Part shown: positions 1 to 5,650 of the stretch, piece by piece | Layout: each line of letters opens with the position of its first letter | Numbering within the stretch: position 1 is the first letter of the stretch | Origin: Deltaproteobacteria bacterium | Lineage (GTDB): Bacteria; Desulfobacterota; Desulfobacteria; Desulfobacterales; B30-G6 | Length of the DNA stretch: 12,757 bases | NCBI GenBank assembly: GCA_003647375.1 | Contig: QMMS01000112.1 | Span: forward strand, 1-12,757 | Direction: 5' to 3' | Notes under the pieces: model-generated | Told to the model about the DNA's origin: nothing | The model's input: only the letters and a program-made list of their open reading frames with translations | Database searches by the model: none | Position numbers and translations under genes: made by a program

Positions 1-712
1 AACTGCACAAAAAAAGTGTGGCGCCGATAAAGTCTTCCGGCTGCGCCCAGCGCCCAATCGGAAGCATTTGCCCGAGAGCCCATTCCCTGTAGCCGGGGCG
101 CTCAAAGATTTCACGACGCGTGGGTGTTTCGGTGACACACGGGCCTATGGCATTGACATGTACGCCCTTGGCAGACCACTCGTTGGCCAGGGCACGGGTG
201 AGGTGATGAACCCCGGCCTTGGCGGCCGCATAAACACTACGTGTCTTGAAGGTGACTTCGCCAAAGGTGGATCCCATATTTACGATGTGTCCATTCCCCT
301 GTTCTATCATCATGGGTGCAACTGCCTGGCACAGAAAAAAAACGGATTTAAGGCTACTGTCCAGCGTTCGGTCCCATTCCTCTTCGGAGACATCCAGCGC
401 ATCGGCCGTAACCGTCCAGGCCGCGTTATTGATTAGAATATCAATTTTTCCAAAATGGCCCTGAACCTTGTCGACCATGCTGCGAATCTGGGAAACATCT
501 GCAATGTCAGTCGGTACAACCAGTGCTTGACGGCCCAATGTATCGATTTCGGACGCGACCTGGTCTAAAGCCGATTGGGTCCGGCTAACAAGGGCGATAT
601 GTGCACCGGCCTCAGCCAGTGCCATGGCCAGCGTACGGCCGATTCCCTGGGAAGCGCCGGTGACAATCGCAACCTGATCTTCAAGTCCAAAGCTTTTGTA
701 TGTGTCGTTCAT
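1..712 (-). CDS. Short-chain dehydrogenase/reductase (SDR), C-terminus cut by window edge
   Basis: Read on the minus strand from ATG at 712, this frame stays open for 237 codons and leaves the window at position 1. It is a classical SDR, a Rossmann-fold NAD(P)(H)-dependent oxidoreductase acting on an alcohol or ketone in the cytoplasm. Visible motifs are the dinucleotide loop TGASQGIG (residues 18-25), NNAA (95-98), the catalytic Ser148, and YAAAK with Tyr161 and Lys165. The usual catalytic-tetrad Asn before the LKS segment appears to be Ser120, which is unusual. A G-rich ribosome-binding site (AAAGGGGGC) lies about 6 bases before the start. Usual family length is about 250 residues, so only a short tail is missing. 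The gene is divergent from the XRE regulator region. The substrate cannot be told from sequence. Confidence 0.93.
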   Translation of the reverse strand, partial: MNDTYKSFGLEDQVAIVTGASQGIGRTLAMALAEAGAHIALVSRTQSALDQVASEIDTLGRQALVVPTDIADVSQIRSMVDKVQGHFGKIDILINNAAWTVTADALDVSEEEWDRTLDSSLKSVFFLCQAVAPMMIEQGNGHIVNMGSTFGEVTFKTRSVYAAAKAGVHHLTRALANEWSAKGVHVNAIGPCVTETPTRREIFERPGYREWALGQMLPIGRWAQPEDFIGATLFLCS

Positions 713-997
713 TGCTAAATGCCCCCTTTTGGACGGCTGATAATTGGATGGGTACCTGCATCTATAGAGTCTGATCCGACTACTTATTCGATTAGCAGTG
801 GGAAAGTGTTGTGTCAATAAAAAAAATCTACTCTGACAGAAATAAATCAGCGAGCCATGCCGGAGATACCCTTGCATTTTAAGGATCGTCATCCCGTCGG
901 GTCAGGCCCATCCGCTGCCGAGATTGGTTGTTACGACAAGGAGAGAAAAAACGATACAGATACTCCGTTGATCAGGCATGAGCGGGTAGAAGTGACG
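713..997. other. Intergenic region upstream of the SDR gene
   Basis: No convincing gene is seen here. The stretch carries the upstream region of the minus-strand SDR gene. A TTGACA-like -35 on the minus strand (817 to 812) is present but no good -10 follows at 16-18 bases. It also holds the A-rich motif and TGACAGAAA element (815-842) that recur upstream of the DRE-TIM gene. An open frame from 857 to 1051 has no ribosome-binding site; only its last 17 codons resemble a known protein. Confidence 0.5.
812..843. promoter_or_regulatory. Candidate operator, copy 1 (TGWCAATAAAAAAA ... TGACAGAAA)
   Basis: TGTCAATAAAAAAAA (812-826) is followed by TGACAGAAA (834-842). The same two elements occur in the same order at 2121-2165, upstream of the DRE-TIM gene. 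The two copies flank the XRE-cupin regulator gene on either side, as expected for an autogenous or local regulator's binding sites. The element also contains an inverted TGTCA/TGACA pair. Binding by the regulator is inference; the A-rich part alone would be weak evidence. Confidence 0.3.
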
Positions 998-1390
998 GTG
1001 AGTATCCTTAATTTTCTGTCCGTAAAACAATTGAATAATGCCTATGGCTGAAACTGGATGGGATCAGGGCCTGATCACTTCAGCCGTATTTGGAATCATA
1101 TTTCATGAAAGTGAAAAATATCTTGACGGGGAATACAGTATTGAATATTAAAATACAAATCAATGCTCAAATTGCAACAGAGCAGGATGCCCATTCTGCT
1201 TGTTGAACAGAACTTACGTTTTGCGCAGAAATATACCGAGTATATTTATATATTGAGTCGAGGGCAGATCGTGCATTCCTCGGCTCCCGCTGACCTGGAT
1301 GGCAGGCAGGATATCAAACAGAAATATCTGGGTAATGGTTTAAGCTTGATTAAAATATATCATTTTGGTAAAATAAAAAGTTCAGTATAA
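998..1390 (+). pseudogene. Remnant of a LivF-type ABC transporter ATP-binding gene
   Basis: Two fragments of one ABC ATPase remain in the same reading frame. The first (998-1051, from a GTG) encodes LSVKQLNNAYG, which matches the very N-terminus of LivF/UrtE-type ATPases (LSVxNLNxAYG) and then meets a TGA. The second (about 1148-1390) encodes the C-terminal end: ILLVEQNLRFAQKY, then YILSRGQIV and KYLGNGL, typical of LivF after the Walker B region. Walker A, Q-loop, signature and Walker B are all missing, so about 170 codons have been deleted. It cannot work as an ATPase. Intact relatives drive uptake of branched-chain amino acids, amides or urea; no permease or binding-protein genes are in the window. 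It lies directly upstream of the XRE-cupin regulator, suggesting the locus once included a substrate importer. Confidence 0.72.
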
Positions 1391-1427
1391 AAAGTTAAAC
1401 TGTGACGAATTTGAAGGAGATGGTTAT

Positions 1428-2054
1428 ATGCCTACGACGTTGATTGATTTGGGAAAAAGAATACGTACTGAAAGACAGAAGCGTCAAATGACGCTGGAAA
1501 AATTCTCAGCCAAGACCGGACTTTCTAAAAGTTTTATCAGCCAGATTGAGCGCGGTAACACAGAGCCTTCAATTACTTCCCTGAAAAAGATTGCTGCTGA
1601 GTTTGGTTATAGCGTTGTAAATCTTTTCCCTAACGGAAACAACTCGGAATCTAAGTGGGGATACCAAGATGGCATTACAAATCATCCTGTCCAAAAAACT
1701 ATTTATAGAAATGAAGTGTCCGTAGTTCGTGCTGATAAGCGAAAGCGATTGGCACTGCCGGGATCGAAAGTGGTCTATGATTTATTGACGCCGGACATGA
1801 AGCGCCAATTGGAAGTCATGTACATGCGAGTTAAAGCGGGAGAAAATTCTGGTAGTGAACCCATGCTCGATTCCCCCGGTGAAAAACTCTGCTTTGTTGT
1901 GAAAGGAAAGCTCGAAGTATGTGTCGGCAAGGACGTTTATCGCCTGGAGGAAGGTGATACAATCAATTATCCGGCCCATGTGGAACATTCCTGGCGCGCC
2001 TTAGAGGGCGATATAATTGAAGTTATCTGGATTCTGACGCCCCCCTCCTTTTAG
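1428..2054 (+). CDS. XRE-family transcriptional regulator with C-terminal cupin sensor domain
   Basis: This 208-residue protein has an N-terminal XRE/Cro-type helix-turn-helix (about residues 8-64, including TLEKFSAKTGLSKSFISQIE) and a C-terminal cupin_2 barrel (about 127-203, with GEKLCFVVKGKLEV and the PAHVEHSW turn). This two-domain design is that of PuuR/SutR-like regulators, in which the cupin is thought to sense a small metabolite and the HTH binds promoter DNA. The ribosome-binding site AAGGAGA (1414-1420) is 7 bases before the ATG, which fixes the start. It sits between the divergent SDR gene and the redox operon, and a shared sequence motif occurs on both sides (812-843 and 2121-2165), so it is the obvious local regulator. 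The ligand and the direction of control are unknown. Confidence 0.93.
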   Translation: MPTTLIDLGKRIRTERQKRQMTLEKFSAKTGLSKSFISQIERGNTEPSITSLKKIAAEFGYSVVNLFPNGNNSESKWGYQDGITNHPVQKTIYRNEVSVVRADKRKRLALPGSKVVYDLLTPDMKRQLEVMYMRVKAGENSGSEPMLDSPGEKLCFVVKGKLEVCVGKDVYRLEEGDTINYPAHVEHSWRALEGDIIEVIWILTPPSF

Positions 2055-2120
2055 AAACTCTATTTGGTGAACCAATCGATATCTCCGCAATTTCAGTGGT
2101 AACTGAATAGAGAAATCCGC

Positions 2121-2165
2121 TGACAATAAAAAAATTCCATTTATAATAAAATTTATTGACAGAAA
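2121..2165. promoter_or_regulatory. Candidate operator, copy 2, overlapping the operon promoter
   Basis: TGACAATAAAAAAATT (2121-2136) and TGACAGAAA (2157-2165) repeat, in the same order, the elements at 812-842. The shared exact blocks are CAATAAAAAAA (11 bases) and TGACAGAAA (9 bases). Spacing differs between copies, by about 15 bases. The right element overlaps the -35 box of the operon promoter, where a bound repressor would block transcription. Assignment to the XRE-cupin protein is inference. Confidence 0.32.
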
Positions 2166-2185
2166 AGAATAAGTTTGCCTATAGG
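2156..2185 (+). promoter_or_regulatory. Probable sigma70-type promoter of the redox operon
   Basis: A consensus -35 TTGACA (2156-2161) is followed after 18 bases by TATAGG (2180-2185), matching 4 of 6 bases of the -10 consensus. The position, about 170 bases before the first gene of the plus-strand operon, is plausible. No experimental start site is known. Confidence 0.42.
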
Positions 2186-2362
2186 GTTAGGTGGAAATAA
2201 GCGGTAATTCCAGTTCAAGCTTCTGGATAGCGCAGTCGAATCGCATTGATGAAACCTGTTTTCTGAATCATTTCATGGATAAATTGTCTCAGTTCCACAT
2301 GTTTAGGGTCACATCTTGCTGTTATAACAAAATTACAATAAAACAGATCGGAGGACATACAA

Positions 2363-3604
2363 ATGAAACCCACTTCTAAAATCGATTCGGCCCACCCCTG
2401 GAAAACGGATAACTGGTACGTCAGTCACTGGAATTACCTGGAAGAAGTCACCAAGGATTTTAACCCACCGCCCCAGGTGAAAGTGCATGATATTACCCTC
2501 CGGGATGGCGAGCAGCAGGCCGGGGTGATCTTTACCAAAGATGATAAAATACAAATCGCCGAAAAACTGGCCGAGGTGGGTATCCATCGGATTGAAGCGG
2601 GGATGCCGGCCGTATCCCCCAATGATGAAGCAGCACTCAGAGAGATCGTGAAGCGGAACCTGAGTTCGGAAATTTTCTGTTTTGCACGTTGTATGGTGCC
2701 GGACGTCGAACTGGCCGCCGATTGCGGTGTGGATGGCATTGTCATCGAAATTCCATCAAGTAAGCACCTTATAGAAAAGGGATATAAGTGGCCTCTGGAG
2801 AAAGCTATCGAGCTTTCCATTACAGCCACCTCTGCGGCTAAAAAGGCAGGGCTTAAAACCGTTTTTTTTACCATTGATGCCACACGGTCCGATATGGACT
2901 GGTTGCTGGATCTGGTGGATCGTGTTGCGGTTGAAGGCCATATGGATGCGTTTACCCTGGTGGACACGTTTGGTGTACTTTCTCCCCAGGCAGCAACCTA
3001 TTTTGCAAAAAAAGTAAAAGAGCGCATATCCAAACCCATCGAAGTTCATTTCCACCCCGATTTTGGTATGGGCGTTGCCAATACCGTCAACGCCGTTCTT
3101 GCCGGAGCGGAGGTCATACACACAACAGTTCTTGGAATCGGAGAGCGGGCGGGCAACACGCCCATGGAGGAAACCGTATTGGCGCTGCTGACGATGTACG
3201 GCATCGACGTGGGTATCGATTTCAGCAAACTCAATGAACTGGCCGCGCTCGTCCAGAAACTGTCCGGTTTCGACGTGCCTCCCAACAGGCCCTTTATCGG
3301 TAAAAATGCATACAACATTGAATCGGGGATCGTTACCGGCTGGTATAAGAATGTCTTTGAATCCGATCCCACCATCGTGTATCCGGTGCATCCTGACTTT
3401 GTGGGACATGATGCACCAAAGATCCTCATGGGGAAAAAGAGCGGGCTTGATAACATCGAGCTATGGATTCAAAAGCTGGGTATCGAACTCGATCGGGATG
3501 AGGCTATGTCTGTATTGCAGGTGGTTAAGCAACAGTCGCATGACCTGAAACGCGTTCTCACCGAAGATGAATTTTCAAAAATCGTCCGGGAAGTCAAAGC
3601 GTAA
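2363..3604 (+). CDS. DRE-TIM metallolyase superfamily protein (isopropylmalate/homocitrate synthase-like)
   Basis: A 413-residue TIM-barrel enzyme of the HMGL-like, Claisen-condensing group. Members join an acyl-CoA to a 2-oxoacid using a divalent metal, giving a 2-hydroxy dicarboxylic acid. HDITLRDGEQ (residues 42-51) supplies the catalytic Arg47 and metal ligand Asp48; RIEAGMPAVSP (76-86) follows strand 2; VDTFGVLSP (200-208) and GIGERAGNTPMEE (258-270) are typical of the synthases. The second metal motif is HFHPDFG (229-235) where relatives have HxHND: both histidines are kept but Asn is replaced by Pro. The C-terminal LeuA regulatory domain is absent, so the length resembles NifV/homocitrate synthase more than full isopropylmalate synthase. 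GGAGG (2350-2354) is 8 bases before the ATG. It is the first gene of the operon, next to a hydroxyacid dehydrogenase rather than leucine or nitrogenase genes. The true substrate is unknown. Confidence 0.88.
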   Translation: MKPTSKIDSAHPWKTDNWYVSHWNYLEEVTKDFNPPPQVKVHDITLRDGEQQAGVIFTKDDKIQIAEKLAEVGIHRIEAGMPAVSPNDEAALREIVKRNLSSEIFCFARCMVPDVELAADCGVDGIVIEIPSSKHLIEKGYKWPLEKAIELSITATSAAKKAGLKTVFFTIDATRSDMDWLLDLVDRVAVEGHMDAFTLVDTFGVLSPQAATYFAKKVKERISKPIEVHFHPDFGMGVANTVNAVLAGAEVIHTTVLGIGERAGNTPMEETVLALLTMYGIDVGIDFSKLNELAALVQKLSGFDVPPNRPFIGKNAYNIESGIVTGWYKNVFESDPTIVYPVHPDFVGHDAPKILMGKKSGLDNIELWIQKLGIELDRDEAMSVLQVVKQQSHDLKRVLTEDEFSKIVREVKA

Positions 3605-3641
3605 TAAGCTGGATTGAACCTGAGATTTTTAGGAAAAACAA

Positions 3642-5021
3642 ATGGATAAGAAATTTATAGAATTACTGACCGCTGTTGTTGGTGAAGATAACTTTACCGA
3701 TTCCGTAATCGACCTGGTCAGTTTCAGTTATGATTCATCGGGACTCAGCCATCGGCCGGAAGCAGCCGTCTGGGTTCAAACTACAGAGCAGGTTGCGGCA
3801 ATTCTGAAGTTGGCCAACACCTATAAAATCCCGATCACTCCACGTGGGGCAGGTACCTCGCTGACCGGCTCGGCTGTTCCGAAGCAGGGTGGTATTGTGA
3901 TGGATATGAGCCGCATGAACAAGATTCTGGCCATCCGCATCGAAGATCGACAGGTGATGGTACAGCCCGGTGTGGTATTTGATGATTTGAATCACAAGCT
4001 GGCCGACACCGGCTTTTTTTTCCCACCGAATCCTGCCTCAGGAAAGGTGGCAACCATCGGCGGCAATGTCTCTACCAATGCCGGAGGGGTCAAAGGCGCC
4101 AAATACGGGACGACCCGGGACTATGTGCTGGATCTTGAAGTCGTGCTGCCAGATGGGTCCATCCTGCACACCGGGGCCAAGACCATGAAATGTGTTTCCG
4201 GATACGATTTGACCCGGCTTTTTGTCGGCTCGGAAGGTACCCTGGGAGTGGTTACCGAAATATCTCTGAAGATCGACCCCCTGCCCAAGGCCTCCGTGAC
4301 GTGTACGGCTACATTCGATTCCCTGCCCCAGGCAGGAAAGGCTGTCAGCGCCATCATGCGTTCCGGAATTATTCCCAGCGTGCTTGAGCTGATGGACAGC
4401 CCGAGTCTGCAGGCGGTTAACAAAGCAACAGATCTGAATTTGCCGGAAGTGGCGGCCATGCTGTTGGTGGAAACCGATGGTTTCACCCAGCATGAAGTGG
4501 ATTGGCAAATGGGGGTCATCATCGAGGCGCTGGAAGACAATGGCGCCGTCAAAATTGCCAAAGCATCGACTATAGAAGAAGCTGAAAAGCTGTGGGCTGC
4601 CCGCAAGGCGATTTACGGCGTACTCACCCGTTTAAACTACAATGTTCTGGCAGAAGATCTTGTGGTGCCCATCAGCAAGGTGGCGGATATGCTGGAGGCG
4701 GTGATGGCGATCAGTGAGCGCAGCGGCATCATGATTGCCACGGTTGCTCATGCCGGGGATGGAAACATTCATCCGGTGATCGTTTATGACGGAACCGACC
4801 CGGAAGAGGTCAAAAAAGTAAAACAGGTTGAGGCTGATCTGTACCGGCTGGCTATCAAGCTGGGGGGGACGTTGACCGGTGAGCATGGAGTGGGAATGTC
4901 GAAAGCTCAGTACATGACCATGGAGCACGATCCTGTGTTCATCCGTGTGATGAACGGATTGAAAAACCTGTTTGATCCCAATGCTATTCTTAATCCGGGG
5001 AAATTGGGTCTCGATGTATAA
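3642..5021 (+). CDS. FAD-binding 2-hydroxyacid dehydrogenase (GlcD/D-lactate dehydrogenase family)
   Basis: A 459-residue flavoprotein of the VAO/PCMH fold, family of GlcD and D-lactate dehydrogenases, which oxidise D-2-hydroxyacids to 2-oxoacids in the cytoplasm. The FAD pyrophosphate loop PITPRGAGTSLTG is at residues 64-76, with NPAS (130-133) and TIGGNVSTNAGG (138-149) completing the N-terminal FAD domain. The C-terminal substrate cap has AHAGDGNIHP (369-378; His370 and His377) and GEHGVG (413-418; Glu414, His415), the usual metal and substrate residues. Length is normal for the family. It starts 37 bases after the preceding gene, with AGGA 7 bases before the ATG. GlcD proteins usually pass electrons to an Fe-S partner with CCG domains (GlcF type). 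Two such partners lie downstream, so these probably form one electron path. The substrate may be the hydroxyacid handled by the upstream enzyme. Confidence 0.93.
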   Translation: MDKKFIELLTAVVGEDNFTDSVIDLVSFSYDSSGLSHRPEAAVWVQTTEQVAAILKLANTYKIPITPRGAGTSLTGSAVPKQGGIVMDMSRMNKILAIRIEDRQVMVQPGVVFDDLNHKLADTGFFFPPNPASGKVATIGGNVSTNAGGVKGAKYGTTRDYVLDLEVVLPDGSILHTGAKTMKCVSGYDLTRLFVGSEGTLGVVTEISLKIDPLPKASVTCTATFDSLPQAGKAVSAIMRSGIIPSVLELMDSPSLQAVNKATDLNLPEVAAMLLVETDGFTQHEVDWQMGVIIEALEDNGAVKIAKASTIEEAEKLWAARKAIYGVLTRLNYNVLAEDLVVPISKVADMLEAVMAISERSGIMIATVAHAGDGNIHPVIVYDGTDPEEVKKVKQVEADLYRLAIKLGGTLTGEHGVGMSKAQYMTMEHDPVFIRVMNGLKNLFDPNAILNPGKLGLDV

Positions 5022-5071
5022 GTCAAAAAAGATGCAGATTAATTTAGGGCGGTCAAAATAAGGAGGCAATC

Positions 5072-5503
5072 GTGGAAATTAGAGAATACAACATGCCGGA
5101 TGATTTGTATTACGATGAAAACCATTTCTGGATTCGACCTGAGGGCGAAATTTTTGTCATGGGGATGGATGATTTTGCTCAGAGACTGGCCGGTGACGTC
5201 GTCTATGTTCAATTGCCTGACGACGGCAAGGTCCTGAAGCCCGGCAAAAAATTTGCAAAGGTTGAATCCGGCAAATGGCTAGGCAAGGTGTTCGCGCCTT
5301 TTGCAGGAAAAATCGAGTCGGTCAACGAAGAGCTGGAAACAGACCCCGGTTTAATTAACACTGATTGCTACGGCAAAGGCTGGATGTACAAACTGACTCC
5401 CAAGAGCACGCCGGACCTTGGGCACTTGATTCATGCTCCCGAGGCGGTGGAAAAGTGGATGCTGTCTGAATTTGAAAAGTACAAGGAAGAGCTGGAAGGA
5501 TAG
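5072..5503 (+). CDS. GcvH-like lipoyl carrier protein (non-canonical H-protein)
   Basis: A 143-residue single lipoyl-domain protein of the glycine cleavage H family. The N-terminus (MPDDLYYDENHFWIRPEG, residues 8-25) matches the H-protein entry segment and the hairpin carries the likely lipoylated Lys68. The motif there is ESGKWLG (65-71) rather than the ESVKA of true glycine cleavage H proteins. The GTG at 5072 is preferred because AGGAGG (5061-5066) lies 5 bases upstream; the later ATG at 5093 has no such site. No P, T or L protein of glycine cleavage is in the window, but a lipoate ligase is (10471-11529). This recalls the stand-alone lipoate-binding proteins (LbpA) of the Hdr-like sulfur-oxidation system. 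Its partners here are likely the GlcD-like enzyme and HdrD-like proteins. What group or electrons it carries is inference. Confidence 0.9.
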   Translation: MEIREYNMPDDLYYDENHFWIRPEGEIFVMGMDDFAQRLAGDVVYVQLPDDGKVLKPGKKFAKVESGKWLGKVFAPFAGKIESVNEELETDPGLINTDCYGKGWMYKLTPKSTPDLGHLIHAPEAVEKWMLSEFEKYKEELEG

Positions 5504-5506
5504 CCT

Positions 5507-5534
5507 CTTACAACCGTACAATATACGTTATAAT
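5507..5534 (+). promoter_or_regulatory. Possible internal promoter before the cytochrome gene
   Basis: CTTACA (5507-5512), 16 bases, then a perfect TATAAT (5529-5534), placed just after the lipoyl-carrier gene. The 147-base gap here is the longest within the operon, which makes separate expression of the membrane redox genes possible. The -35 matches only 4 of 6 bases. Confidence 0.35.
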
Positions 5535-5603
5535 TTTTCAAAAAGACATATTATGATGAATCTGCCCCGTTAGCGTAGAGTCCAGCCGGATTGATGATAT
5601 TTC

Positions 5604-5621
5604 CCCGGTGTGATCGCCGGG
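5604..5621 (+). other. GC-rich intercistronic hairpin
   Basis: CCCGGTG (5604-5610) pairs with CGCCGGG (5615-5621) through 7 base pairs, one of them G-U, closed by the tetraloop TGAT. No T-run follows, so it is not a standard terminator. It could be an RNA processing or stability element between the soluble genes and the membrane cytochrome gene. Confidence 0.4.
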
Positions 5622-5650
5622 CAGCCTGCTGTTAAATGAAAGAATCGTAA

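Larger units (their letters stand above)
2055..2362. other. Intergenic region and leader upstream of the DRE-TIM gene
   Basis: The first part can fold: a 6-bp hairpin TTCAGT-GGTA-ACTGAA (2092-2107) overlaps CTCTATT/AATAGAG arms (2058-2064 and 2106-2112). No T-run follows, so it is not a clear terminator. Then come an A-rich motif, a sigma70-like promoter, and a leader of about 170 bases ending in the ribosome-binding site. A 47-codon minus-strand frame (2358 to 2215) crosses the leader. No riboswitch family was recognised. Confidence 0.5.

Noticed and set aside
857..1051. Open frame of 64 codons as a real small gene
   Set aside because: No ribosome-binding site and no recognisable family except the last 17 codons, which are explained as the start of the deleted LivF-type ATPase.
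2058..2112. Rho-independent terminator after the XRE-cupin gene
   Set aside because: Hairpins can form, but they are AT-rich and not followed by a T-run.
2434..3456. Long minus-strand frames within the DRE-TIM gene
   Set aside because: They overlap a strongly supported plus-strand gene and have no family features of their own.
2363..3604. LeuA of leucine biosynthesis
   Set aside because: No LeuA regulatory domain, a changed HxHND motif, and no leuB, leuC or leuD neighbours.
5072..5503. Component of a normal glycine cleavage system
   Set aside because: No P, T or L protein genes are in the window and the lipoyl motif is not the ESVKA type.
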